Positions 1 through 10,354 are shown, counted from the first letter of the stretch. The stretch: DNA of 64,000 nucleotides from Stenotrophomonas sp. 704A1 (GCF_030549525.1 NZ_CP130831.1:248001-312000), one strand, 5' to 3'. Translations and numbers: made by a program. The notes: generated by a model not told the origin, from the sequence alone.

Positions 1-827
1 AGCTGGCGCGTGGCGAGGTCAAGGCGGCCCTGGCCGCGTTCCAGGAAGCCAGTGCGCAGCCGAACTGGCGTGGCGACATGCTCGAAGCGGTTGCGCTGGC
101 ACTGGATGGCGAGCCACAGAAGGCGCGCGAGCGCCATGAAGCCATCACCTCGCGCGGGTTCGCCGGGCGCATGGCCTACAGCGGGCTGCTGGCGCTGCAG
201 GGGCAGGCCACCGAAGCGGCGACCGAGATGGCGCAGGCGGTGGAGCAGTGCGCGAGCGTGCCGGAGCTGTGCGACATCCTGGCGTTGCAGTCGCTGGCCT
301 GGACTGCACAGGCGGGAGGCAGCCGCCCGCGCCAGCAGTACGCGCGGCTGCTGGACCGCACGCTGGCGGCAGTCGGTGAAGGCGTCGGCGCCGCGCCGCG
401 CCATCGCGCCTTCGTCGCGCTGTCGGTGGCCTACCACCTGCAGCGTGCCGGCCTGGATGCCGAGCTGCGCAGCCGTCGGCCTGCACTGGAAGCGCTGGTT
501 GAGCGCAGTACCGATCCGCGGCTGCAGGAACTGTGGCTGCTGCTGCGCGCGCGGGCCGAGCTGGACGCCGGCAGGGCAGAGGCCGCGGCGGCGCTGATGA
601 AGCCGCTGGCCAAGGGCACGCTGTACCAGTGGCATGTGCTGCAGCTGGATGTCGACCGCGCCCTCGGCCGCGATCAGGCCGTGCAGCGCCGGGAACGCTG
701 GTTGCGCCAGCGCACCGGCCTGGCCTTCGCCGAAGATGCCGGTGGCCTGGTCCTGCTGCCGCTGAACGTGGCAGACGCGCGGCGGCTGGCCGATGCGAAT
801 GGCCAGCCGCAGGCAGGAACGCCCTGA
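1..827 (+). CDS. C-terminal part of putative peptide-modification-system cyclase (5' partial)
   Basis: The reading frame is open from base 3 to the TGA at 825-827, so only the last 274 residues are visible and the true start lies outside the window. The visible part is Ala/Leu/Arg-rich and helical, with TPR-like character and no catalytic motif. The identity is inferred from position: in Xanthomonadaceae the small modified-peptide family (TIGR04509-like) and its SagB-like dehydrogenase (TIGR04511-like) occur with a large protein (TIGR04510-like) made of a nucleotide-cyclase domain followed by a repeat region, and both partners follow here. The stop is 7 bp from the end of the convergent peptide gene. 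Alternative: an unrelated TPR or winged-helix regulator. The coding frame is secure, the function moderate. Confidence 0.6.
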   Translation, partial: LARGEVKAALAAFQEASAQPNWRGDMLEAVALALDGEPQKARERHEAITSRGFAGRMAYSGLLALQGQATEAATEMAQAVEQCASVPELCDILALQSLAWTAQAGGSRPRQQYARLLDRTLAAVGEGVGAAPRHRAFVALSVAYHLQRAGLDAELRSRRPALEALVERSTDPRLQELWLLLRARAELDAGRAEAAAALMKPLAKGTLYQWHVLQLDVDRALGRDQAVQRRERWLRQRTGLAFAEDAGGLVLLPLNVADARRLADANGQPQAGTP

Positions 828-834
828 ACGACGA

Positions 835-1119
835 TCAGTCCTGCAGCCCCTTCAGGCCGCTTTCGAACATGAAGGGCACGTTGAACGGGCCCGCCACGGC
901 CAGGCGTTCGCTCATCAGTGCTGCCGCCCGCGCAAATTCCTCCTTGCCGCCCAGCGAGTCCAGCGGCGTGTGGCAGGCGGCAAGGGTGTCGGCGTCGGCG
1001 CCCAGCGCGATCAGGGCCTTGGCCGGATCGGCGGCAAACGCGGCGCGGAACTCATCGTCACTGGACAGGCGCTTGAGCAGGGTCTGGACCACTTCGGGGG
1101 AGAGAGGAGAACGGGACAT
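835..1119 (-). CDS. Putative RiPP precursor peptide (NHLP-related modified peptide family)
   Basis: A 94-residue acidic/hydrophobic small protein. Residues 1 to about 75 look like a long helical leader: LSPEVVQTLLKRL, then FRAAFAADPAKALIALG, then a single Cys in LAACHTPLD. The tail contains AGPFNVPFMFESGLKG and is the natural candidate core. The F..AF..DP..AL..LG pattern is that of long leader peptides related to the nitrile-hydratase-like (NHLP) class, and the family is known in Xanthomonadaceae as a putative modified peptide. It is flanked by the cyclase-type gene (convergent, 7 bp apart) and the SagB-like dehydrogenase (divergent, 120 bp apart), so it must have its own promoter in 1120-1239. 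No clear Shine-Dalgarno precedes the ATG. Product chemistry is unknown. Confidence 0.7.
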   Translation of the reverse strand: MSRSPLSPEVVQTLLKRLSSDDEFRAAFAADPAKALIALGADADTLAACHTPLDSLGGKEEFARAAALMSERLAVAGPFNVPFMFESGLKGLQD

Positions 1120-1239
1120 GATTCACTACCGGCAGGGAGGGGAAAAAAACAATATCGGCGGCGCGCGCAGGGAATTGATGGCGGGAATCGCGCTGCACGC
1201 TATGATCGCCAGCCACCTCCGCCCCCGGATGCGCATCGA

Positions 1240-2403
1240 ATGAAGGTCCGTCGCTGCAGGACGATGATCGTCGAGCCGCTGGAGCGTGCGCGTTTCGACC
1301 TGGATGCGCTGCTTGCCGGTGGCAGTGGCGTCGGCTTCGAGCATTCGCTGCAGGTGCGTGCGGCGCATCTGCCGACGCCGCGCGCGGTCGATGCGGCCAG
1401 CTGCCTGTGGCTGCTCCAGTGCAGCGCAGAGCAGTGGCAGCCGTTGCCGCAGGAGCCGGAGGCCCGGCAACGGGTGCTGGCGCTGCTGGAGCAGGGGCTG
1501 CTGGTCAGTGACGATCCGGCGCATGCGGCAGCGGCAGCCGTCGAACAGCAGGTGCGCGACAGCCAGTGGTGGCCGCTGTCGGCGCTGCACTACCAGCACT
1601 CGCGCTGGGACGGCGTGGACAGCCTCGGCGACATGGAGCGCAGCCAGCTGGTGACCGCGCAGGACCTGGTGCGCAGCTTCGGCCCGCCGCCCGCGGAAGC
1701 ACCTGCCCGCCTGCCCGGCGCGTGGCCGTTGCCGCGCTGCGACGACGATCCGATGCAGGCACAGCTGCAGATGCGTGCGACCTGCCGCAACTACGACAGC
1801 GCGCGCCCGTTGCCGCTGCCGATGCTGGCCCGGCTGCTGCAGCAGGTGCTGATGGCCCAGGCGCAGGTGGAGACCGGGCCCGGTGTGCGCTTCCTGAAGA
1901 AGAACGTGCCATCGGCTGGCAGTCTGCATCCGCTGGAGGCGTACGTGGTGGCGCGCAATGTGCAGGGACTGCCGCCCGGCCTCTATCACTACCACGCCAC
2001 CGCCCACGAACTCGGTCCGCTGCCGGCGCAGCCCGGCGATCTGGAGGGGTTCTGCCACCGTCTGCTGGCGGGCCAGCACTGGTTCGCCGATGCCCAGGTG
2101 CTGTTGATCCTGGCATGCCGCTTCGAGCGCACGTTCTGGAAGTACCGCAGCCACGCCAAGGCGTATCGCGCGGTCACCCTGGATGCCGGTCATGTGTCGC
2201 AGGCGATCTACAGCGCGGCGACGGCGCAGGGGCTGGGAGCCTTCGTCACCGCGGCGATCAACGAGGCCGAGGCCGAGCAGGCGCTGGGCCTGCAGCCGAT
2301 GGCCGAAGGTGTGCTGGCGGTCTGCGGTGCCGGCTGGCGCGCCGCCGCGCAGGTGACGGCAGAGCTGGATCCGCTCGGCCAGGTGTGGCCGGTCACGCGT
2401 TGA
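1240..2403 (+). CDS. SagB-like putative peptide maturation dehydrogenase
   Basis: A 387-aa protein with an FMN-dependent nitroreductase/SagB fold in its C-terminal half (about residues 180-385). Visible signatures are RNYD near 182, PSAGSLHPLEAY near 224, GLPPGLYHYH, ERTFWKYRSHAKAYR, LDAGHVSQAIYSAA and a closing AVCGAGW. SagB-type enzymes oxidise azoline rings to azoles in RiPPs; this subgroup (TIGR04511-like) accompanies the 94-aa precursor family. The N-terminal 180 residues have no motif I recognise and could bind the leader peptide. The start at 1240 was chosen because MKVRRC matches the family's usual beginning as I recall it; ATG 1264 with GCAGG upstream is an alternative. No cyclodehydratase (YcaO) gene is visible, which is odd for azole chemistry. 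Confidence 0.75.
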   Translation: MKVRRCRTMIVEPLERARFDLDALLAGGSGVGFEHSLQVRAAHLPTPRAVDAASCLWLLQCSAEQWQPLPQEPEARQRVLALLEQGLLVSDDPAHAAAAAVEQQVRDSQWWPLSALHYQHSRWDGVDSLGDMERSQLVTAQDLVRSFGPPPAEAPARLPGAWPLPRCDDDPMQAQLQMRATCRNYDSARPLPLPMLARLLQQVLMAQAQVETGPGVRFLKKNVPSAGSLHPLEAYVVARNVQGLPPGLYHYHATAHELGPLPAQPGDLEGFCHRLLAGQHWFADAQVLLILACRFERTFWKYRSHAKAYRAVTLDAGHVSQAIYSAATAQGLGAFVTAAINEAEAEQALGLQPMAEGVLAVCGAGWRAAAQVTAELDPLGQVWPVTR

Positions 2404-2419
2404 TCGGCAACGCGTGACC
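2391..2419. terminator. Perfect hairpin between convergent genes
   Basis: GGTCACGCGTTG (2391-2402), loop ATCGG, CAACGCGTGACC (2408-2419): a perfect 12-bp stem that includes the stop codon of the dehydrogenase gene and lies 8 bp from the end of liuD. There is no T-run on either side, so it may act as a bidirectional barrier or mRNA 3' end stabiliser instead of a classical terminator. Confidence 0.5.
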
Positions 2420-2427
2420 GCCCTGGG

Positions 2428-4428
2428 TCACGCCGTCTCGAAGTCCACCAGCACGGCGCCATCGCCGACCTGGTCGCCGGCCTTGGCGCGGTAGCCCTTC
2501 ACCGTGCCATCGGCCGGAGCCTGCAGGGTGTGCTCCATCTTCATCGCTTCCAGTACCAGCAGCGGCGTACCACGCGTCACCTGCGTACCGGTCGCCACCA
2601 GGGTGGCCACGATCCGGCCGGGCATCGGTGCCAGCAGGCTGCCGGCATCGGCGCCGGCCTGTTCGGATTCACCCACCGGGTCGTGCAGGGTGAAGCGATG
2701 CTGGCCGTCGCTGCCGAACAGGTACAGCTGGTCGCCGTCGCGCTGCAGCTGCAGCGGCCAGCGGCGGTCGTCCAGCTGCACGGTCAGCGCCTGGCCATCG
2801 GCCTTGCCGACGATGTGCTGCGGGGCGTCGTCGTCGCGCTGCACACGCCAGCCGTCGGCGGTGGTCCACACCTTCATCGCATGCGCGCGTTCGCCCTGCT
2901 GCAGCGGCAGCACGCGTGCTGCCGGCGCGCCAAGGCGCCAGCCGTCCTGTGCCTGCCATGGCGAGTGCGGATCGCGTGCATCGGCCGAGGCGGCCGGGGT
3001 GCTCACCTGGGCGGCGATCGCCGCCAGCATCCACCACGCCGCGTCACCCTCGGCGATCGCGGTGAGCGCGGCCTGCTCGCGCTCGATCAACGCGGTGTCC
3101 AGCTTCGCGTTGGCGAACGAACCGGTCTGCACCAGGCGGCGCAGGAAGCCGGCATTGGTGGTCACGCCCACCACCTGGCAGTCGGCCAGCGCCTGATGCA
3201 TGCGCCGCAGCGCGGCATCGCGGTCCACGTCCCAGACGATCAGCTTGGCGATCATCGGGTCGTAGTACGGCGTGATGCTGTCGCCTTCCTCCACACCGGT
3301 GTCCACCCGCACGTTGGCCGACGGCGTCGGCAGGCGCAGGCGGCGCAGGGTGCCGGTGGACGGCAGGAAGCCACGGTCGGCATCTTCCGCATACAGGCGC
3401 GCTTCGATGGCGTGGCCGTGGATGGCCAGTTCATCCTGGCGCATGGGCAGCGGCTGGCCAGCGGCCACGCGCAGCTGCCACTCCACCAGGTCGGTGCCGG
3501 TGATGAACTCGGTGACCGGGTGCTCGACCTGCAGGCGGGTGTTCATTTCCATGAAGTAGAAATCGCCGTCGGGACCGGCGATGAACTCGACCGTGCCCGC
3601 ACCGACGTAGCCCACCGCGCGCGCGGCATCGACCGCCGCCTGGCCCATCGCGGCGCGGCGCTCGGGCGTCATGCCCGGGGCCGGCGCTTCTTCCAGCACC
3701 TTCTGGTGGCGTCGCTGCACCGAGCAGTCGCGCTCGAACAGATACACCGCTTCGCCCCGGCCGCCGCCGAACACCTGGATTTCGATATGGCGCGGGCGTT
3801 CCACATACTTCTCGACCAGCACGTGGTCGTTGCCGAACGCTGCGGCCGCCTCGCGCTGGCAGCTGGCCAGCGCATCGACGAAGTCCTCGCTGCGCTCGAC
3901 CTTGCGCATGCCCTTGCCACCGCCGCCGGCGCTGGCCTTGATCAGCACCGGATAGCCGATGCCATCGGCCTGGGCGCGCAGGAATTCCGGCGCCTGCTGG
4001 TCGCCGTGGTAGCCCGGCGTCAACGGCACGCCGGCCTTGGCCATCAGTGCCTTGGCAGCGCTCTTGTCACCCATCGCGCGGATCGCGCTGGCCGGCGGGC
4101 CGATGAAGGCGATGCCGGCCGCCACGCAGGCGTCGGCGAAGTCGGCGTTCTCGGACAGGAAGCCGTAACCGGGATGGATGGCCTGCGCACCGCTGCGGCG
4201 CGCGGCGTCGAGGATGGCATCGGCACGCAGGTAGCTCTCGCGCGCGGCGGCCGGGCCGATGCGGATCGCCTCGTCGGCCAGGCGGACATGGCGCGCGTTG
4301 CGGTCGGCGTCGGAATACACCGCGACGGTGGCGATGCCCAGCCGGCGGCAGGTGGCGATGACGCGGCAGGCGATCTCGCCGCGATTGGCGATCAGGACTT
4401 TGCTGAACATGGCAACAGACTCGGTCAT
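2428..4428 (-). CDS. liuD: Methylcrotonoyl-CoA carboxylase biotin-containing alpha subunit
   Basis: A 666-aa biotin carboxylase/BCCP fusion. The biotin carboxylase domain starts at KVLIANRGEIACRV; the ATP-grasp part shows KASAGGGGKGM, ERDCSVQRRHQK and EMNTRLQVEHPVTE. The biotinyl domain is C-terminal, with LEAMKMEH (biotinylated Lys about residue 630). It carboxylates 3-methylcrotonyl-CoA in leucine breakdown together with LiuB. Acetyl- and propionyl-CoA carboxylase alpha subunits share the layout, but the adjacent MccB-type carboxyltransferase and isovaleryl-CoA dehydrogenase decide the assignment. It is the last gene of liuA-liuB-liuD, starting 8 bp after liuB. ATG 4410 (MFSKVL) is a shorter alternative start; neither has a strong Shine-Dalgarno. 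Confidence 0.9.
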   Translation of the reverse strand: MTESVAMFSKVLIANRGEIACRVIATCRRLGIATVAVYSDADRNARHVRLADEAIRIGPAAARESYLRADAILDAARRSGAQAIHPGYGFLSENADFADACVAAGIAFIGPPASAIRAMGDKSAAKALMAKAGVPLTPGYHGDQQAPEFLRAQADGIGYPVLIKASAGGGGKGMRKVERSEDFVDALASCQREAAAAFGNDHVLVEKYVERPRHIEIQVFGGGRGEAVYLFERDCSVQRRHQKVLEEAPAPGMTPERRAAMGQAAVDAARAVGYVGAGTVEFIAGPDGDFYFMEMNTRLQVEHPVTEFITGTDLVEWQLRVAAGQPLPMRQDELAIHGHAIEARLYAEDADRGFLPSTGTLRRLRLPTPSANVRVDTGVEEGDSITPYYDPMIAKLIVWDVDRDAALRRMHQALADCQVVGVTTNAGFLRRLVQTGSFANAKLDTALIEREQAALTAIAEGDAAWWMLAAIAAQVSTPAASADARDPHSPWQAQDGWRLGAPAARVLPLQQGERAHAMKVWTTADGWRVQRDDDAPQHIVGKADGQALTVQLDDRRWPLQLQRDGDQLYLFGSDGQHRFTLHDPVGESEQAGADAGSLLAPMPGRIVATLVATGTQVTRGTPLLVLEAMKMEHTLQAPADGTVKGYRAKAGDQVGDGAVLVDFETA

Positions 4429-4436
4429 GGCACGGG

Positions 4437-6047
<1,611 letters not shown>

Positions 6048-6057
6048 CGCGGTAGCC

Positions 6058-7221
6058 TTACAGGGTGCGCTGGAACAGTTCGCGGCCGATCAGCATGCGG
6101 CGGATCTCAGAGGTGCCGGCGCCGATCTCATACAGCTTGGCGTCGCGCCACAAGCGGCCAGTCGGGTACTCGTTGATGTAGCCGTTGCCTCCGAGGATCT
6201 GGATTGCCTGGCCGGTCAGCCAGGTTGCCTTCTCGGCGGCATACAGGATCGCACCGGCGGCATCCTGGCGGGTGGTGCGGCCCTGGTCGCAGGCGCGTGC
6301 CACGGCATACACATACGCGCGGCAGGCGCCGAGGCCGACATACATGTCGGCGATCTTGGCCTGGATCAGCTGGAAGCTGCCGATCGGTTCGCCGAACTGG
6401 TGGCGTTCGTGCACGTACGGCATCACCACGTCCATCGCCGCCGCCATCAGCCCCAGCGGGCCACCGGACAGCACCACGCGCTCATAGTCCAGGCCGGACA
6501 TCAGCACGCGCACGCCCCCGCCGACCGCACCCAGCACGTTCTCTTCGGGAATCTCGCAGTCCTGGAACACCAGTTCGCAGGTGGGCGAGGAGCGCATGCC
6601 CAGCTTGTCCAGCTTCTGCGCGGTGGAGAAACCCTTCATGCCCTTCTCGACCAGGAACGCGGTGATGCCCTTGGCGCCGGCGTCCATGTCGGTCTTGGCG
6701 TAGACCACCAGCACGTCGGCATCGGGGCCGTTGGTGATCCACATCTTGTTGCCGTTGAGCACATAGCGGTCGCCGCGCTTGTCCGCGCGCAGCTTCATCG
6801 ACACCACGTCCGAGCCGGCGCCCGGCTCGCTCATCGCCAGCGCACCGACCTTGGCGCCGCTGCACAGGTCGGGCAGGAAGCGCTGCTTCTGCGCCTCGCT
6901 GCCGTTCTTGCGCAGCTGGTTCACGCACAGGTTCGAATGCGCGCCGTAGGACAGGCCGATGCCGCCCGAGGCACGCGAGATTTCCTCCATCGCCACCACG
7001 TGGGCCAGGTAGCCCATGCCGGTGCCGCCGTATGCTTCTTCCACGGTGAGCCCGAGCAGGCCCTGTTCGCCCAGCTTGGGCCACAGTGCCAGCGGGAACT
7101 GGTTGGTGGCGTCGGCCTCGGCGGCCAGCGGCGCGATCTCGGCAGCGGCAAAATGGGCCACGCTCTGGCGCAGCAGATCGATCTCTTCGCCGAGATCGAA
7201 GTTCAGGGATGGCACGTGCAT
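6058..7221 (-). CDS. liuA: Isovaleryl-CoA dehydrogenase
   Basis: A 387-aa acyl-CoA dehydrogenase. It shows [74 protein letters not shown] and the C-terminal [18 protein letters not shown]. The YGAHSNLC region and gene context are typical of isovaleryl-CoA dehydrogenases, which oxidise isovaleryl-CoA to 3-methylcrotonyl-CoA using FAD and electron-transfer flavoprotein. The start at [15 protein letters not shown] was preferred over a long upstream extension that would read through the intergenic region and the TetR gene on the other strand. It is the first gene of the liu operon and diverges from the TetR gene at 7378. Confidence 0.92.
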   Translation of the reverse strand: MHVPSLNFDLGEEIDLLRQSVAHFAAAEIAPLAAEADATNQFPLALWPKLGEQGLLGLTVEEAYGGTGMGYLAHVVAMEEISRASGGIGLSYGAHSNLCVNQLRKNGSEAQKQRFLPDLCSGAKVGALAMSEPGAGSDVVSMKLRADKRGDRYVLNGNKMWITNGPDADVLVVYAKTDMDAGAKGITAFLVEKGMKGFSTAQKLDKLGMRSSPTCELVFQDCEIPEENVLGAVGGGVRVLMSGLDYERVVLSGGPLGLMAAAMDVVMPYVHERHQFGEPIGSFQLIQAKIADMYVGLGACRAYVYAVARACDQGRTTRQDAAGAILYAAEKATWLTGQAIQILGGNGYINEYPTGRLWRDAKLYEIGAGTSEIRRMLIGRELFQRTL

Positions 7222-7340
7222 TGCGGTGGCTCCACAAGGGAAGGTGGGGGAATGGACGCACCCGGAAGGGGGAGCGGACGCTGTTGACGGCAGCAGTCCG
7301 CGCGGGCGATGGCCCAGCGTAGCGGGGTTCGGACAAGAAG

Positions 7341-7363
7341 TGAATACAAATTCAAAAATTGAA
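7341..7363. promoter_or_regulatory. AT-rich palindromic operator between liuA and tetR-type gene
   Basis: Two overlapping inverted repeats stand out in an otherwise GC-rich region: TGAAT-ACAA-ATTCA (7341-7354) and TTCAA-AAA-TTGAA (7351-7363). They lie 15 bp upstream of the TetR-family start codon and 120 bp upstream of liuA. This is where a self-regulating TetR repressor of a divergent operon would bind. Binding itself is inferred. Confidence 0.55.
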
Positions 7364-7377
7364 ACTAGAATCAGAAC

Positions 7378-7995
7378 ATGGCCTACAAACGCTCTGCATT
7401 GATGGAAGAACGCCTGGCCGGGGCCCGTGAACGGATCCTGCTGGCGACCCGCGAACTGGTCGCCGCCGGCGGCTGGCGCAACGCCCCGGTGACCGCCGTG
7501 GCCACCCAGGCCGGGGTATCCACCGGGCTGATCTACCGGCACTTCCCGTCCAAGGCCGAGCTGTTCGTGGAGGTGCTCAACGCCGCCGTGGCCCACGAGG
7601 TGGCGATCATGGAACGCATCGCCAGCGGCCCCGAGGCGGCCAGCGAGCGCCTGCGCCTGGCGATCACCGCCTTTGTCCGCCGCGCCCTGGCCGGGCCAGG
7701 CCTGGCCCATGCCTTCATCGTCGAACCGGTCGATCCGGATGTGGAGGCCGAGCGCATGCGTGGCCGCCGCGCGTTCGGCGACGTGTTCCTGCGCCTGGTG
7801 GAAGAGGGCGTGGCGGCCGGCGAGCTGCCCGCGCAGGACGCGCACGCCACCGCCGCCTGCCTGGTCGGTGCCTTCACCGAGGCGATGGTGGGACCGACCG
7901 CCCCCAGCCGCGAAGCCCATCGCGACGAAGGCGCGCTGGTGGACGCGATCTGCAGCTTCTGCCTGCGCGCGATCGGTGCGCCCGTAAACCAGTAG
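7378..7995 (+). CDS. TetR/AcrR-family regulator, probable regulator of the liu operon
   Basis: A 205-aa protein with an N-terminal TetR helix-turn-helix at residues about 12-58 (REELVAAGG-like segment, then [26 protein letters not shown]) and an all-helical ligand domain without known motifs. The divergent position next to liuA and the palindromes between them suggest it controls branched-chain acyl-CoA degradation, with an acyl-CoA as probable effector; in Pseudomonas the corresponding LiuR is a MerR protein, so this would be a different solution. The stop codon TAG is supplied by the GTAG head of a SMAG repeat (7992-8013). Confidence 0.85.
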   Translation: MAYKRSALMEERLAGARERILLATRELVAAGGWRNAPVTAVATQAGVSTGLIYRHFPSKAELFVEVLNAAVAHEVAIMERIASGPEAASERLRLAITAFVRRALAGPGLAHAFIVEPVDPDVEAERMRGRRAFGDVFLRLVEEGVAAGELPAQDAHATAACLVGAFTEAMVGPTAPSREAHRDEGALVDAICSFCLRAIGAPVNQ

Positions 7996-8057
7996 CGCCG
8001 GGCCATGCCCGGCGGCTCTTGCCGCGCTGCACGCTCGCCGGGCGCGGCCCGGCGCTG
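7992..8057 (+). repeat. SMAG repeat plus degenerate inverted copy
   Basis: 7992-8013 is GTAGCGCCGGGCC followed by ATGCCCGGC, a 22-bp SMAG-type palindrome. Its GTAG overlaps the TAG stop of the TetR gene. About 25 bp on, 8036-8057 carries a degenerate inverted copy (GCCGGGCGCGGCCCGGCGC) lacking the CTAC end. The facing copies could form a hairpin that ends the TetR transcript. Confidence 0.8.
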
Positions 8058-8195
8058 CCCGCATGCGGCCACGGCCGCATGCTGCGCCGCACCAGCTGCG
8101 ATGCCTGTTGTCGCGCGCGGAGGGCGTTCTATACTCGGCCCATCACGCAGTCGCTCAGCCGTGGTCCATCGACTACCAGCCAGGGGTAACGAAGA

Positions 8196-8714
8196 GTGCG
8201 GAATTACGATCTGGAGTTCCTGAAACGCTTCTCCATGGTGATCGCGCTGTTGATGGCCATCACTCTCGGCCTGATCCTCCTTGCCGCGTTCATCCATACC
8301 CGGATTCCGCCCGAGGTGTCGCCCACCGCGGTCAAGCGCACCGAACAGCGCATCTCGCCTACCGGCGCGGTCTATGCCGGCAGCACCGGCGCCGCCGCGC
8401 AGGCCGCCGCCAAGGCCGCGGCGCTGGCCAAGGCCGCCTCGCAGGTGGCCTACGGCGGCACCAAGGACGGCAAGGTCATCTTCGACAACCTGTGCACGGC
8501 CTGCCATACCACCGGCGTGGGCATGGCGCCGACGCTGGACCACTCGCACTGGGACAAGCGCATCGCGCAGGGCAAGGACACCCTCTACAAGCACGCCATC
8601 GAGGGCTACACCGGCCCGGATGGCGGCATCATGCCGCCCAAGGGCGGCAACCCGGCGCTGACCGAGGAGCAGATCCACGCCACCGTGGACTGGATGCTGG
8701 GCAACCTCAAGTAA
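8196..8714 (+). CDS. Membrane-anchored cytochrome c5-like protein
   Basis: A 172-aa protein with an N-terminal membrane anchor (residues about 10-33, MVIALLMAITLGLILLAAF), an Ala/Lys-rich linker (about 60-88) and one class I cytochrome c domain with a single CxxCH haem site (CTACHTTG near 104). Downstream are IEGYTGPDGGIMPPKGG, with the probable axial Met in IMPPKGG, and a closing VDWMLGNL helix. The domain matches cytochrome c5/cytochrome c555-type periplasmic electron carriers. The start codon is GTG 8196, preceded by AGGGGTAA; no ATG fits the membrane anchor better. It is monocistronic, with a palindromic repeat directly after it. Confidence 0.88.
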   Translation: MRNYDLEFLKRFSMVIALLMAITLGLILLAAFIHTRIPPEVSPTAVKRTEQRISPTGAVYAGSTGAAAQAAAKAAALAKAASQVAYGGTKDGKVIFDNLCTACHTTGVGMAPTLDHSHWDKRIAQGKDTLYKHAIEGYTGPDGGIMPPKGGNPALTEEQIHATVDWMLGNLK

Positions 8715-8715
8715 C

Positions 8716-8744
8716 GGCTCGTGCCGGCCAGCGGCCGGCTCTGC
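8716..8744. repeat. GCCGGCC/GGCCGGC extragenic palindrome
   Basis: GCCGGCC (8723-8729), AGC, GGCCGGC (8733-8739) in the context GGCTCGTGCC...GGCTCTGCC, directly after the cytochrome stop codon. Similar palindromes follow zapE (13038-13064), nrdA (16025-16045) and lie beside ohr (39841-39870), so this is a second repeat family distinct from SMAG. Confidence 0.6.
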
Positions 8745-8834
8745 CTTTGCCTACCGAGGCCGGATCCCGGCCAGCAAGCGGCGCTGCACATTTCGGGGTT
8801 AGTCTGTGCGCCCCTTTCGTGGAGTCGCCCGTCG

Positions 8835-10280
8835 ATGCGCCGCCGTTCCCTCGCCCTTGCCCTGTCTCTGCTGCTGCCGGCCGCCGCGTTCGCCCAGGCC
8901 CAGCCGCAGGCCGCGCCGACCGCGGATCCGGCCGCGCGCGGCAGCGCCACCGTGGTGCTCACCGCGGCACCCGCCGACTGGCGCACACTGGACGGGCAGC
9001 ACGTGCGCATCGCCGCGCCGCTCACGCTGGCGGGAACCGATGGCCTGGAACGCTTCGGCCAGCTCACCGTCGCCTTCGATGGCCGCCTGTGGCAGCCGAC
9101 CGAGGTGGCCGCACCGGGCACCGCGGGCAGTGAGCAGGTGATGGCCGACAACCAGCGCCGCCGCCTGCTGCTGGATGACGGCAGCGATGCCCGCGACCCC
9201 GGCAGCGTGGCTTATCTGCCGGGCAATCCGGTGCTGCGTACCGGCATGCAGCTGCGCAACGTGGAAGGCACCGTGCGCGTGGACGCGCAGGGCCGTGCCC
9301 GCCTGCAGGTGGACGGCGCGTTGCAGGTGCCGGAACTGCAGCGCCCGCCGGTGCCGCAGGTGCCGGGCAGCCTGCAGATCGCCGCGTTCAACCTGGAGAA
9401 CTTCTTCAATGGTGATGGCCAGGGCGGCGGCTTCCCGACCCTGCGCGGCGCGCGCACGCTGGATGAGCACAAGGCGCAGGTCGCCAAGCTGGTGGCCACC
9501 ATCAGCGCCCTCGATACTGATATCGCCGCGCTGATGGAACTGGAAAACGACGGCTACGGTCCGCAGTCGGCCATCGCCGAACTTCTGGCCGCGCTCAATG
9601 CACTGCCGCGCACCGACCCGAACGACGAATGGGTGGCGGTTGATCCGGGTGAAGGCCCGGGCACCAATCCGATCCGGGTCGGCATCATCTACAAGCGTGG
9701 GTCGTTCAAGCCGCTGGGCAAGCCGCTGACCCGGATCGATGGCCCGTTTGCCGAGCACAGCCGCGCGCCGCTGGCGCAGGCCTTCCAGGGCAAGGGCGCG
9801 CCGTTCATGGTGGTGGCCAACCACTTCAAGTCGAAGGGCTGCCGCGATGCCAGCGGTGCCGATGCCGACCAGAACGATGGCCAGGGCTGCTGGAACGCCA
9901 CCCGCGTGGAATCGGCGCGCCAGCTCAACCAATGGGTGAATGCCGAAGCCGCGCGCCTGAAGGTGAAGGACATCGTGCTGCTGGGCGACTTCAATGCCTA
10001 CGCGATGGAAGATCCCATCCGCACCCTGCATGACCTGGGCTGGCAGGACGCATTCAAGGTGGCCCGGGTCGAACAGCCCTACAGCTATGTCTACAACGGC
10101 TACAGCGGCCGCCTCGACCACGCGTTGCTGAGCCCGGCCATGGCCCGGCGCCTGGCCGGCGCCGCCGAATGGCACAGCAATGCCGATGAGCAGGAGGCCA
10201 GCGGATACCAGGGCCGCAACGTGCAGGGCCCATGGCGCAGTTCCGACCACGACCCGCTGCTGCTGGGTTTCGACCGGTAA
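8835..10280 (+). CDS. Secreted endonuclease of the ExeM/NucH type
   Basis: A 481-aa protein with a clear signal peptide (MRRRSLALALSLLLPAAAFA, cleavage after AFA). Residues about 30-170 form an OB-fold-like N-terminal domain; residues about 180-480 are an endonuclease/exonuclease/phosphatase domain with AAFNLENFFN, MELENDGYG, RVGIIYKRG, NHFKSKGC, LLGDFNAY, GRLDHALLS and SSDHDPLL, which carry the usual metal and catalytic residues (Glu, Asp/Asn, terminal Asp-His). Such proteins are extracellular or periplasmic DNases. The ATG at 8835 starts a proper signal peptide; the longer upstream frame would run through the repeat. It is convergent with the EamA gene, with a SMAG pair between them. Confidence 0.88.
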   Translation: MRRRSLALALSLLLPAAAFAQAQPQAAPTADPAARGSATVVLTAAPADWRTLDGQHVRIAAPLTLAGTDGLERFGQLTVAFDGRLWQPTEVAAPGTAGSEQVMADNQRRRLLLDDGSDARDPGSVAYLPGNPVLRTGMQLRNVEGTVRVDAQGRARLQVDGALQVPELQRPPVPQVPGSLQIAAFNLENFFNGDGQGGGFPTLRGARTLDEHKAQVAKLVATISALDTDIAALMELENDGYGPQSAIAELLAALNALPRTDPNDEWVAVDPGEGPGTNPIRVGIIYKRGSFKPLGKPLTRIDGPFAEHSRAPLAQAFQGKGAPFMVVANHFKSKGCRDASGADADQNDGQGCWNATRVESARQLNQWVNAEAARLKVKDIVLLGDFNAYAMEDPIRTLHDLGWQDAFKVARVEQPYSYVYNGYSGRLDHALLSPAMARRLAGAAEWHSNADEQEASGYQGRNVQGPWRSSDHDPLLLGFDR

Positions 10281-10285
10281 CGTCC

Positions 10286-10354
10286 GCCGGGCATGGCCCG
10301 GCGCTACCGGTGGTGGTGCGTTGGTTGAATGGGTAGCGCCGGGCCATGCCCGGC
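10286..10354. repeat. Inverted pair of SMAG repeats
   Basis: A minus-oriented copy (10286-10307, ending GGCGCTAC) and a plus-oriented copy (10333-10354, GTAGCGCC...) are separated by 25 bp. The pair can fold into a long stem and sits exactly between two convergent genes, where it probably serves as a bidirectional transcript end. Confidence 0.85.
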
